From Amycolatopsis acidiphila (GTDB lineage: Bacteria; Actinomycetota; Actinomycetes; Mycobacteriales; Pseudonocardiaceae): a stretch of DNA of 64,000 nt. The notes under the pieces are model-generated. The model saw nothing but the letters and a program-made list of their open reading frames with translations. It did no database searches and had not been told where the DNA came from. Positions 27,625 to 36,208 of this stretch are shown piece by piece. The position numbers and the translations under genes were made by a program. Location: NCBI RefSeq assembly GCF_021391495.1, contig NZ_CP090063.1:4402001-4466000 (forward strand), read 5' to 3'. How positions within the stretch are numbered: position 1 is the stretch's first letter; the number at the start of each line of letters is the position of its first letter.

Positions 27625-28461
27625 ATGAGCGAGCTGGACGCGGTCTTCCGGGCGCTGGCGGATCCGAGCAGGCGGCGCCTGCTGGACAGCCTCAACGAGC
27701 GCAACGGCCAGAGCCTGAGCGAGCTGTGCGCGGGGCTGACCATGACCCGGCAGGCCGTGACGAAGCACCTGGCGGTGCTCGAAGGGGCGCGGCTCGTCGC
27801 GATCGTGCGGCGGGGCAGGGAGAAGTTGCACCACCTCAACGCCGAGCCCATCAACGAGATCGCCGAACGCTGGATCAGCAGTTACCACCGCGAGCACGCG
27901 CATGCGCTGGCGGACCTGAAACGAGCACTGGAGGACGACATCGTGAGCCGTACCGAGTTCTTCTACGTGACCTACATCCGCACGACGCCCGAGCAGCTGT
28001 GGCGGGCGCTGACCGAGCCCGAGTTCACCCTGCGCTACTGGGGCGCGGAGCTGAAGTCCGACTGGCAGCCGGGCTCCCCGATCCTCTGGCGCGAGGGCGA
28101 TGGCGACTACCGGGACCTCGACCAGGTCGTGCTGACCGCGGAGCCGCCGCGGGTGTTGTCCTACACCTGGCACAACTACCAGCCGCAGCACGCGGAGCTC
28201 TTCGGCTGGAGCGACGAGCAGCTGGCGGTGCTGCAGCAGGAGAAGCGGTCCAAGGTGACATTCGAGATCGAGCCCGCCGGGGAGGCGTCGAAGCTGACCG
28301 TCCGGCACGACGGGTTCGACACGGAGACCGAGATGCTCAAGGCGCTCAGCGGCGGGTGGCCGGTGATCCTGTCGAACCTGAAGACCCTGCTCGAGACGGG
28401 CGAGGTCCTGCCGGAGGCGGCCCCGGCCCCCGCGTCGGCGGAGTCCCTCCGGCGGGGGTGA
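27625..28461 (+). CDS. ArsR-type regulator fused to SRPBCC (AHSA1) domain
   Basis: A 278-residue two-domain protein. Residues 1-100 are an ArsR winged helix (FRALADPSRRRLLDSL, LTMTRQAVTKHLAVLEGARLV); no metal-binding Cys pair is seen, so it is probably not metal-sensing. Residues 110-260 form an AHSA1/SRPBCC domain (YIRTTPEQLWRALTEPEFT, WPVILSNLKTLLETG), a hydrophobic ligand-binding fold. In many genomes these two are separate adjacent genes; here they are one. ATG 27625 has AAGGAG. Likely autoregulated through the dyads upstream. Confidence 0.9.
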   Translation: MSELDAVFRALADPSRRRLLDSLNERNGQSLSELCAGLTMTRQAVTKHLAVLEGARLVAIVRRGREKLHHLNAEPINEIAERWISSYHREHAHALADLKRALEDDIVSRTEFFYVTYIRTTPEQLWRALTEPEFTLRYWGAELKSDWQPGSPILWREGDGDYRDLDQVVLTAEPPRVLSYTWHNYQPQHAELFGWSDEQLAVLQQEKRSKVTFEIEPAGEASKLTVRHDGFDTETEMLKALSGGWPVILSNLKTLLETGEVLPEAAPAPASAESLRRG

Positions 28462-28558
28462 GCGGGGGGCCCGGGGGTGTCCCTATGGGGTTGTCAAGCG
28501 ACTGCCGCGTTGGGGGCTGTCTGCGGGTGTCGGTAGTGGGTTCCGTTTCGGAGCATGG

Positions 28559-29608
28559 CTAACCCGCCCGCTTCACCAGGTCCCGCACCAGTTCGGCGAC
28601 CTCCGTGGGGGTGAACTCCAGCGCGTTCTCCCCCACGGACACCTCGAAGCTGCACCGCGACGGGTCCGGCGACGAGCGCGCCCGCAGGAACAACTGCACG
28701 CCCCGCTCCGCGATCAGCTCCTCCCCCGCCCGCTCGGCCGCCGCCCGCGGGGCCGGCACGTGCACGTGGAACAGCGGCGTCTGCGGCGGGTCCGGGAACA
28801 CCCGCGCGGCACCGTCCGCGTTCACCGCCGCCGCGAGGGCGATCGCGTGCTCGCGGAACTCCGCCATCCGCGGCAGCAGCCGCTCGAGCCCGGCGAGCGG
28901 GCCCAGCGCCAGCGGCCACGCGTCGGGGATCGCGCCGCCCAGCCTGCGGCGCCACACCGACGCCTCCGCCACCAGCGCCTCCGGGCCCGCGAGCACCGCG
29001 CCCCGGGTGCCCTGGATTCCTTTGTAGAGCGACACGTACACCGAGTCGAAGAGCCCGGCGATCTCCGGCAACGGCCGCCGGTAGTAGGTCTGCGCCTCCC
29101 ACAGCCTGGCCCCGTCGAGGTGCGCAGCCGCACCACCGGCACGCGCCAGCGCCACCTGCTCGCCCAGCTCCGCCCACTCCGGCAGCAGCCCGCCCAGATC
29201 CCGCTGCGGCAGCTCCCACACCACCGCCACCAGTGGCTCGGCCACCGCCGCCAGGTCGGCCGTGCGCAGCAGCTCGTTGCGGTCGCCCGCCGGGTGCAGC
29301 CGCAGCCCGTGCACGGCGTTGTAGCCCTGCAGCTCCCAGTTGTCCAAATGCGACTGCGGATGCGCCGCGAACGCCCACCTGCCCCGCCGCTCCGCGTGCA
29401 CCCGCAGCGCGGCCTGCTGCGCCATCGTCCCGCTCGGGAAGAACACCGCCGCCGCCGTGCCCAGCAGCTCCGCGATCCGCCCCTCCAGCCGCGCGACCGG
29501 CTCCTCCGGCGGCGTCTGCTCGTCGACCAGTTCGAGCCACTCGCGCAGCAGCGCGGCCGGCCTGCGCCGGATCGGGGCGTGCAGGGCCAGGGAACGCCGG
29601 ATCTCCAT
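28559..29608 (-). CDS. PLP-dependent beta-eliminating lyase / threonine aldolase family
   Basis: A 349-residue fold-type I PLP enzyme. The cofactor-binding features are FFPSGTMAQQAALR (phosphate loop, about 65-80), AAHLDGARLWEA with the Asp that contacts the pyridine ring, and the Schiff-base Lys in YVSLYKGIQGTRGAVL. These match the beta-eliminating lyase family that includes low-specificity threonine aldolases. The ATG at 29608 is used. Monocistronic and divergent from the aldehyde dehydrogenase gene. Substrate unconfirmed. Confidence 0.87.
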   Translation of the reverse strand: MEIRRSLALHAPIRRRPAALLREWLELVDEQTPPEEPVARLEGRIAELLGTAAAVFFPSGTMAQQAALRVHAERRGRWAFAAHPQSHLDNWELQGYNAVHGLRLHPAGDRNELLRTADLAAVAEPLVAVVWELPQRDLGGLLPEWAELGEQVALARAGGAAAHLDGARLWEAQTYYRRPLPEIAGLFDSVYVSLYKGIQGTRGAVLAGPEALVAEASVWRRRLGGAIPDAWPLALGPLAGLERLLPRMAEFREHAIALAAAVNADGAARVFPDPPQTPLFHVHVPAPRAAAERAGEELIAERGVQLFLRARSSPDPSRCSFEVSVGENALEFTPTEVAELVRDLVKRAG

Positions 29609-29732
29609 GCCGGGGATCCTGCCACCATCCACCGACAGTTCCATGCTCCCGCTCAGTGGAAGAGCCCCTGGGCAGGCTACGTCGACCCGAACACACTGGA
29701 CAGCCAAAATCGCAGCTAAGCCAGGAGTGACA

Positions 29733-31193
29733 GTGAGTTTTCTCGACGACGAGAAGTGGACCGGCCGAGTGTGGACCGGCCGCTGGGAGCGGGCGGCCGG
29801 CGGGGACTCGCCGGTCATCGAGCCCGCCACGGGCGCCGAACTGGGCCGCGTCGGCCTCGCGACGCCCGCGGACCTGACCCGGTCGGCCACGCTGGCCGCC
29901 GAGGCGCAGCGGGAGTGGGCGGCGACGCCGTTCCAGGAGCGGGCGGCGATCCTGCGCCGCGCGGGCGACCTGTGGCAGGAGCACGCCGACGAGCTGCGGA
30001 CCTGGCTCGTGCGCGAGGCCGGGAGTATCCCCGGCAAGGCGGACTTCGAACTGCACGTCGCCGCGCAGGAGTGCTACGAAGCGGCCGCGCTGCCCTCGCA
30101 CCCGACCGGTGAGCTGCTGCCGAGCGAGGCCCCGCGGCTGAGCATGGTCCGCCGGGTGCCCGCGGGCGTGGTCGGCGTCATCTCGCCGTTCAACGCGCCG
30201 CTGATCCTCTCGATCCGGTCGGTCGCCCCCGCGCTGGCGCTGGGCAACACCGTCGTGCTCAAGCCCGACCCCCGCACCGCGGTGTGCGGTGGCGTGGCGC
30301 TGGCGCGGGTCTTCGAGGAAGCCGGCCTGCCCGCCGGGGTCCTGCACGTCCTGCCCGGCGGCGCCGACGTCGGTTCCGCGCTGGTCGAGGACCCGCACGT
30401 GCGGGTCATCTCGTTCACCGGCTCGACCGCCGCCGGCCGCTCGGTCGGCGAACTGGCCGGGCGCCACCTCAAGCGGGCGCACCTGGAGCTGGGCGGCAAC
30501 TCGGCGCTGGTCGTGCTCGAGGACGCCGACCTGGAGGAGGCGATGAGCGCCGCCGCGTGGGGCTCGTTCTTCCACCAGGGCCAGATCTGCATGACGACCG
30601 GCCGCCACCTCGTGCACGCCTCGCTCTACGACGAGTACGTCGAGCGGCTGGCGGACAAGGCCGACCACCTGCCGGTCGGCGATCCCGCGGCCGGACAGGT
30701 CGCGCTCGGCCCGATCATCGACGCCAGCCAGCGCGACAAGATCCACTCGCTGGTCACCCGCAGCGTGGAGGCCGGCGCGAAGCTCATGGCGGGTGGTACC
30801 TACGAGAACAACTTCTACCACGCCACCGTGCTCGCCGACGCGGGGCCGGGCGTGCCCGCCTACGACAACGAGGTGTTCGGGCCGGTCGCGCCGGTGACGA
30901 AGTTCTCCACTGTGGACGAAGCCGTGAAGCTCGCTTCCACCAGCGAGTACGGCCTGTCATTGGGAATCATCACCGCCGACGTCCACAACGGACTCGCGCT
31001 CGCCGACCGGATCCCGACGGGAATCGCGCACATCAACGACCAGACGGTCAACGACGAGGCGCTCGCGCCGTTCGGCGGGGTCGCCGCCTCCGGCACCGGC
31101 TCCCGCTTCGGCGGCCCGGCGGCCAACATCGAGGCGTTCACCGAAGCGCGCTGGGTCACCGCCCGCGGCGACGTGGCGGGCTACCCGTTCTGA
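29733..31193 (+). CDS. NAD(P)-dependent aldehyde dehydrogenase, benzaldehyde type
   Basis: A 486-residue aldehyde dehydrogenase. Family motifs are VVGVISPFNAPLILSIRSVAPALALGNTVVLKP, FTGSTAAGRSV, catalytic Glu in HLELGGNSALVVLED and catalytic Cys in FFHQGQICMTTGR, with PFGGVAASGTGSRFGG near the end. It resembles the benzaldehyde/vanillin dehydrogenase subgroup (XylC, Vdh), by inference from the ICMTTGR context. GTG 29733 has AGGAG. A strong hairpin terminates it. If it is a vanillin dehydrogenase it would complement the van/cou genes at 55-64 kb, but it is 26 kb away. Confidence 0.88.
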   Translation: MSFLDDEKWTGRVWTGRWERAAGGDSPVIEPATGAELGRVGLATPADLTRSATLAAEAQREWAATPFQERAAILRRAGDLWQEHADELRTWLVREAGSIPGKADFELHVAAQECYEAAALPSHPTGELLPSEAPRLSMVRRVPAGVVGVISPFNAPLILSIRSVAPALALGNTVVLKPDPRTAVCGGVALARVFEEAGLPAGVLHVLPGGADVGSALVEDPHVRVISFTGSTAAGRSVGELAGRHLKRAHLELGGNSALVVLEDADLEEAMSAAAWGSFFHQGQICMTTGRHLVHASLYDEYVERLADKADHLPVGDPAAGQVALGPIIDASQRDKIHSLVTRSVEAGAKLMAGGTYENNFYHATVLADAGPGVPAYDNEVFGPVAPVTKFSTVDEAVKLASTSEYGLSLGIITADVHNGLALADRIPTGIAHINDQTVNDEALAPFGGVAASGTGSRFGGPAANIEAFTEARWVTARGDVAGYPF

Positions 31194-31199
31194 GTGAAA

Positions 31200-31231
31200 G
31201 GGCGAACAGCCGGGACCCCGGCTGTTCGCCC
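31200..31231 (+). terminator. Strong hairpin after aldehyde dehydrogenase gene
   Basis: A 15-bp perfect inverted repeat, GGGCGAACAGCCGGG (31200-31214) and its complement (31217-31231), starts 7 nt after the stop codon. It also lies just beyond the end of the convergent symporter gene and may serve both. Confidence 0.85.
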
Positions 31232-31253
31232 ACCCCCAGTGCGCCGGACGCGG

Positions 31254-32789
31254 TCACGGAACGGGCTCGGCAGCGGGCCTGCTGTCGCGGCGGCGTGGAA
31301 AGGCCCGCGCGGCGAGCTCGTCATAGGGCACGCCCTGGGCGCCCGGCCGGTTGCCTCCCGCGAGGCTGCCCAGCCACGCGCACAGGAAGCCCGCGGGCAC
31401 CGACACCAGCGCCGGGATCGACAGCGGGAACAGGTGGTGCGGGCCGAGCACGTCCGGGCCGACGATCACCAGGCCCACCGACACGACGAGGCCGCCGATC
31501 AGCCCCGCGGTCGCCCCGACCCGGTTGAAGCCGCGCCAGTAGATCGTCAGCACCAGCACGGGCATCGTGGTGCTGGCGGCGATGGCGAACGCGACGTTGG
31601 CCAGGAACGCGATGTTCCAGGTCTTCATGAACAGCGCCAGCACGATCGCCACCGCCGAGATGCCGAGGCCCGCGAACCTCCCGACGACCAGCTGGCGTCG
31701 CTGGCTGATCCGCCCGCGATGCAGCACGGTGTTGTACAGGTCGTGCGCGACCGCGCCCGAGGACGCGATGGACAGGCCCGCCAGCACGGCGAGGATGGTC
31801 GCCATCACGACGCCCACCACGATCGCGAACAGCAGGTTGCCGCCGACGACCTCGGCGAGCCGCGCGGCGGCGAGGTTGCCCGCCTTGTTGTCCTTCAGGA
31901 TCTGGTCGCGGCCGACCTCGTTCAGCGCCGCGTAGCCGAAGATCGGCAGCAGGATGAAGAACACCGCGTAGATCCACATCGCGAGCTGCGCGGACTTGCG
32001 GGCGGCCCGGGCGTCGCGGACGGTCAGGAACCGCACCATCACGTGCGGCAGGCCCATGATGCCCAGTGCCACGCCGATGTTGAGCGACACGTTGTTGAGC
32101 CCGGTGACCACGCTCGTGTGCTGCGGGGTGACCACCGCCGCGCCGTGTTCGCGCTCCGCCTGGATCATCGCGCCGACCGGGTTCCAGCCGGTGCGGGACA
32201 TGATCACGCCGAAGAGCACCAGCACGGTCACGATCAGCAGGATCGCCTTGAACACCTGGATGTAGGTCGTGCCGACCATGCCGCCGACGAACGTGTACAG
32301 CGTCATCAGCAGGCCGATCACGATCACCGCGACCGGGAAGCTCACCCCGAGCAGCAGCTGGGCGAGCACGCCCGCGCCGACGAACTGGATCATCATGTAC
32401 ACGACCGAGAGCACGAGCGACGCCACGGCGACCACGCCGCGCAGCAGCCGCCCGTCGAACCGCGCGGCCACCGCGTCGGCGAGGGTGAACCGGCCGAGGT
32501 TGCGCAGCGGCTCGGCGATCACCAGCAGTATCAGCAGGTAGGCGATCGGGATGCCCAGGGTCAGGTAGACCCCGCTGAACCCGCCGAGCGCGACGGCGCC
32601 GGTGATGCCGAGGAACGACGCGGCCGAGAGTTGGTCGCCGGCGAGCGCCAGCGCGTTCTGCCAGCCGCTGACCCGCCTGCCCGCCACGTAGTGGTCGGCG
32701 GTGGACCGGTTGCGCCGCGCGGCGACGCTGGTCAGGCCCAGGGTGACCGTGACGATGACGGCGACCACGACCACCGCGAGCACGTTCAC
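31254..32789 (-). CDS. Sodium:solute symporter, acetate/monocarboxylate type
   Basis: A 511-residue SSS-family transporter with about 13 helices. It begins with VNVLAVVVVAVIVTVTLGL; the core contains DHYVAGRRVSGWQNALALAGDQLSAASFLGITGAVAL, the ActP/MctC-type Na+ site, and YTFVGGMVGTTYIQVFKAILL. Order and length match cation acetate symporters. The GTG at 32789 overlaps the stop of an upstream small membrane protein gene (GTGA), a pairing (DUF485 plus ActP) known from acetate uptake operons. Acetate, pyruvate or propionate are likely substrates. Confidence 0.88.
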   Translation of the reverse strand: MNVLAVVVVAVIVTVTLGLTSVAARRNRSTADHYVAGRRVSGWQNALALAGDQLSAASFLGITGAVALGGFSGVYLTLGIPIAYLLILLVIAEPLRNLGRFTLADAVAARFDGRLLRGVVAVASLVLSVVYMMIQFVGAGVLAQLLLGVSFPVAVIVIGLLMTLYTFVGGMVGTTYIQVFKAILLIVTVLVLFGVIMSRTGWNPVGAMIQAEREHGAAVVTPQHTSVVTGLNNVSLNIGVALGIMGLPHVMVRFLTVRDARAARKSAQLAMWIYAVFFILLPIFGYAALNEVGRDQILKDNKAGNLAAARLAEVVGGNLLFAIVVGVVMATILAVLAGLSIASSGAVAHDLYNTVLHRGRISQRRQLVVGRFAGLGISAVAIVLALFMKTWNIAFLANVAFAIAASTTMPVLVLTIYWRGFNRVGATAGLIGGLVVSVGLVIVGPDVLGPHHLFPLSIPALVSVPAGFLCAWLGSLAGGNRPGAQGVPYDELAARAFPRRRDSRPAAEPVP

Positions 32790-33031
32790 GACCGGTCCTC
32801 CCAGCGGTTCGCCCAGCGCGTGTACAGCGCGGCGCCGGCGAGCGGGAAGACGATGGCGAACGCGGCGGCGACATACCCGGCTCCGACCGAACCGACCTTG
32901 CCGTCGAACCAGGGCGTGAACGCGGTGAGCACCGGCACCGCCATGAACAACGCGAGCGCGCCGAGACCGCCGAAGAAGGCGATCCGTCTCCTGACCGCGA
33001 GCTCGGTGTCGGGACGCTTCTTCTCGGCCAT
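32786..33031 (-). CDS. Small two-helix membrane protein (DUF485-like)
   Basis: An 81-residue protein with two hydrophobic helices (IAFFGGLGALALFMAVPVLTA and VAAAFAIVFPLAGAALYTRWA). It resembles the DUF485 proteins that are encoded ahead of acetate symporters, although I assign the family by position and size more than by motif. Coupled to the symporter gene by a GTGA overlap. ATG start at 33031. Probably a symporter accessory subunit. Confidence 0.78.
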   Translation of the reverse strand: MAEKKRPDTELAVRRRIAFFGGLGALALFMAVPVLTAFTPWFDGKVGSVGAGYVAAAFAIVFPLAGAALYTRWANRWEDRS

Positions 33032-33091
33032 CAGCCGAGGATGGCGACCTGGCGCCGCGGGGGCAACGAGATCGTTTCGCTGGTTGAGACC

Positions 33092-34945
33092 TCAGCCGAC
33101 GAGGCGGTCCACGAAGCACCAGCGCCAGTCCTCGCCGGGCTCGTAGCTGCGGATCACCGGGTGCCGGGTGTCGTGGAAGTGCTGGGTCGCGTGCCGCCGG
33201 GGCGAGGAGTCGCAGCAGCCGACGTGGCCGCACTCCAGGCACAGCCGCAGGTGCACCCACGTCGTGCCCTCCCGCAGACAGTCCTCGCAGCCGGTGCCGT
33301 CGGAGGTCGCCTTGCCGGGCTGGGCGAGGTGCGCGCACGAGCCCGCGGTCGCGGCCGGGGTGCGCAGCTCGCGGCCGGTGGCGCGCGGGTTGTCCTCCTG
33401 CGGGTCCAGGATCGACTCCTCGATGTCGAGGCTGCTGAGGACGTTCCGGAGCACCTCGTCGTCGACCCTGGCCTCGTCGCGCGCGGAGAGCAGCACCTTC
33501 CGCTCGGCGTCGAGCATCTCCGAGCGCAGCCGCCGGTAGGCCGCGCTCGGCGTCTCGTGCAGGCTGCTGCCCGCACCGAGCCGTTCCCAGGCCGAGTCCG
33601 AGCGGTAGGCCTGCGTGTCCTCGAGCCGGGCGATCACCTCGGGCGGGTCGTCGGCCGTCCGGACCTCGTTGAGCCGGTCGAGGCCAGCGCGGGTCATCTC
33701 GTGCAGCAGCGCCGCCTGCTGCAGGGCGTCCTCGCCGGGGTCCGGCGCGGGCAGGTCGAGGCGGCGGACGAGCTTGGGCAGCGTGGTGCCCTGCAGCAGC
33801 AGGGTCCCGGCCACGACCACGAACGCGGCGAGCACGAGCACCCCGCGCTCCGGGGTGCCGGCGGGCAGCACGAACGCGGCGGCGAGGGTGACCACGCCGC
33901 GCATCCCGGCCCAGGCGATCGCCGCGGAGTAGCGCCACGGCAGCGCCCAGCTGGGCAGCACCCGCCGGGCCAGCGCCGTGCCGAAGACCCACACGATGCG
34001 GCTGACGATCGTGACCGCCAGTACCACGGCGCAGATCCCGCCGATGACCCAGCCGGACAGACTGCTGTCGGCGACCTGGCTGAGGATCTGCCGCAGCTGC
34101 AGGCCGATCAGCAGGAAGACGCTGTTCTCCAGGAGGAACTGGATGGTGCGCCAGTTGATCCGGCTGGCCAGCCGCGAGGGCCCGGCCAGCAGGCGCGGGG
34201 TCTGCTGGCCGAGGATCAGCCCGGCCACCACGACCGCGAGCACCCCGGAGCCGTGCACGGCCTCGGCGGGCAGGTAGGCGGCGAACGGCACCACCAGTGA
34301 CGCCGCGGTGTCGAGCACCGGGTCGACCAGCCGCTTGTGCAGCTGCACCGCGAGCCAGCCGACCAGCACGCCGACCAGCACGCCGCCCACGGCGGCGAGC
34401 AGGAAGTCCAGCCCGACCTGCCAGAGCGCGATGGAACCGGCGATGGCGGCGATCGCCGTGCGCAGGGCGACCAGCGCGGCGGCGTCGTTGAGCAGGCTCT
34501 CGCCCTCCAGGATGCGCACCACCTGCCGCGGCATGCCGACGCGGCGGGCGACGGCGCTCGCCGCGACCGCGTCCGGCGGGGCGACGATCGCCCCGAGCGC
34601 GAACCCGGCGGCCAGCGGCAGGCCCGGCACGACGAGCCAGGCCACGAGGCCGACGGCGAGCGTGGTGAAGGCGACGAGCCCGACCGACAGCAGCGCGATC
34701 GGGGTCCGGTTGGCCCGGATCTCCACCAGCGACGTACGCAGGGCCGTCGAGTACAGCAGCGGCGGCAGCAGCCCGACCAGCACCAGCTCGGGGTCGAGCT
34801 GGTAGCCGGGCAGGCCGGGCACGAACGACCCCGCAACGCCGACGAGGACGAGGCACAGGGGCGGGGACCAGTCGAGGCGGCGGGCGATCCCGGTGACCAC
34901 CAGGACCACGACGACCAGGCTGAGGATCTGGGTGGCTAGCTGCAT
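33092..34945 (-). CDS. NhaP-type Na+/H+ antiporter with C-terminal UBP zinc finger
   Basis: A 617-residue protein of two parts. Residues 1-400 are a CPA1 antiporter with about 12 helices; the ion-binding region has GAIVAPPDAVAASAVARR (FAPD-type Asp) and ILEGESLLNDAAALVALR. A linker of about 130 mostly helical residues follows (VRRLDLPAPDPGEDALQQ onward). The last 80 residues hold a UBP-type zinc finger: CAHL, CEDC, CLECGHVGCCD, HATQHFHDTRHPVI. ATG 34945 is used. The finger is cytoplasmic in this topology and might sense or bind a partner. Divergent from an M20 peptidase gene. Confidence 0.92.
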   Translation of the reverse strand: MQLATQILSLVVVVLVVTGIARRLDWSPPLCLVLVGVAGSFVPGLPGYQLDPELVLVGLLPPLLYSTALRTSLVEIRANRTPIALLSVGLVAFTTLAVGLVAWLVVPGLPLAAGFALGAIVAPPDAVAASAVARRVGMPRQVVRILEGESLLNDAAALVALRTAIAAIAGSIALWQVGLDFLLAAVGGVLVGVLVGWLAVQLHKRLVDPVLDTAASLVVPFAAYLPAEAVHGSGVLAVVVAGLILGQQTPRLLAGPSRLASRINWRTIQFLLENSVFLLIGLQLRQILSQVADSSLSGWVIGGICAVVLAVTIVSRIVWVFGTALARRVLPSWALPWRYSAAIAWAGMRGVVTLAAAFVLPAGTPERGVLVLAAFVVVAGTLLLQGTTLPKLVRRLDLPAPDPGEDALQQAALLHEMTRAGLDRLNEVRTADDPPEVIARLEDTQAYRSDSAWERLGAGSSLHETPSAAYRRLRSEMLDAERKVLLSARDEARVDDEVLRNVLSSLDIEESILDPQEDNPRATGRELRTPAATAGSCAHLAQPGKATSDGTGCEDCLREGTTWVHLRLCLECGHVGCCDSSPRRHATQHFHDTRHPVIRSYEPGEDWRWCFVDRLVG

Positions 34946-35017
34946 CAGCCTTTTCAGGGTTTCTCCGGGGAGGAAAAGGCCTCCGTGGCCAGGGGTGCTG
35001 CGTGCTCGTACATCCGA

Positions 35018-36208
35018 ATGGTGATGATATCCGCCCCGCAGGCCGGGAAACCCGAACCGCCGCCCGCCCCCCTGCGGCTGTGGGCGTCGCGAGCACTGCC
35101 CGCCATGGCGCGGGACCTGCGGTTCCTGGTCGGACTGGAGACGCCGAGCGAGGACAAGGCACTGCTCGACGCCGGGCTGAGCGCGATCGAGGGCTGGCTC
35201 GTCGAACGCCTCGGCCCGCCCGGCGAACTCCACCGGCACGACGGCGGTGCGCACGGCGACGTGCTCGAAGCCAGCTACCCCGGCGAGGCGCCCGGGCACG
35301 TGCTGTTCCTGTGCCACTACGACACCGTCTGGCCCGCGGGCACACTCGCGGACTGGCCGTTCCGGCGGGCGGGGACGATCGCGAGCGGGCCGGGCACCTT
35401 CGACATGAAGCTCGGCATCGTGCAGGCGGTGTGGGCGCTGCGCGGCGCGCGGGCGCTCGGGCTGCGGGTGCCGACCGTCCGGCTGCTGCTCAACGGCGAC
35501 GAGGAGATCGGCAGCCCGGTGGGCCGCGCGCACATCGAGCGGCTGAGCGAGGGCGCGCTCGCGACGCTGGTGTTCGAGGCGTCGCTGGACGGCGCGGTGA
35601 AGACCGGCCGCAAGGGGGTGGGCCTGTTCGAGGTCACCGTCGTCGGTGTCGAGGCGCACGCCGGGCTCGACCCCCTCGCCGGAGTCAGCGCGATCCACCA
35701 GCTCGCCGAGCTGATCCCGGTGCTCGCCGCGCTCGGCGACCCGGCGAAGGGCACCACGGTCAACGTCGGGCTCGTCAACGGCGGCACCGCGCTCAACGTC
35801 GTCGCCGGGAAGGCAGGCTGTGGCCTCGACATCCGCGTCGCCGACCCGGCGGAGACGGCCCGGCTCGACGCCGCGCTCGCCGCGCTGCGGCTGTCGGACC
35901 CCCGCGCGCGGCTGACCGTGCGCGGCGAGTGGAACCGGCCGCCGATGGTGCCGAACCCGGCCACCCGGCGGCTGTTCGAGCTCGCCCGCCGGGTCGGCGC
36001 CGGGCTGGGGCTCGACCTGGCACAGGTGTCGGTCGGGGGTGCGAGCGACGCGAACTTCGTGTCCGCGCTGAACCGTCCCGTGCTCGACGGGCTCGGCGCG
36101 CTCGGCGGAGGCGCCCACGCCCGCCACGAGCACGTGCTGCTCGACCACCTGCCGGTGCGCACCGCACTCGTCGCGGGCCTGCTGAGCGCCCTCAGCCCTG
36201 CGGGATGA
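35018..36208 (+). CDS. M20 family metallopeptidase
   Basis: A 396-residue zinc exopeptidase of the carboxypeptidase G2/ArgE type. Metal-binding residues are visible: His and Asp in LFLCHYDTVWPAGT, Asp in PGTFDMKLG, Glu-Glu in LNGDEEIGSPVG, and Glu in LVFEASLDGA; the last His is in ARHEHVLLDHLP. The dimerisation domain lies in the middle. The start is uncertain: ATG 35018 lacks a clear ribosome site, ATG 35024 and an upstream GTG at 34985 are possible. Its end overlaps the convergent monooxygenase by 17 nt. Confidence 0.85.
   Translation: MVMISAPQAGKPEPPPAPLRLWASRALPAMARDLRFLVGLETPSEDKALLDAGLSAIEGWLVERLGPPGELHRHDGGAHGDVLEASYPGEAPGHVLFLCHYDTVWPAGTLADWPFRRAGTIASGPGTFDMKLGIVQAVWALRGARALGLRVPTVRLLLNGDEEIGSPVGRAHIERLSEGALATLVFEASLDGAVKTGRKGVGLFEVTVVGVEAHAGLDPLAGVSAIHQLAELIPVLAALGDPAKGTTVNVGLVNGGTALNVVAGKAGCGLDIRVADPAETARLDAALAALRLSDPRARLTVRGEWNRPPMVPNPATRRLFELARRVGAGLGLDLAQVSVGGASDANFVSALNRPVLDGLGALGGGAHARHEHVLLDHLPVRTALVAGLLSALSPAG

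Noticed and set aside
31254..35345. A single 1363-codon protein joining the symporter with upstream sequence
   Set aside because: The upstream part is the wrong frame of the antiporter gene; the real symporter starts at the coupled GTG at 32789.
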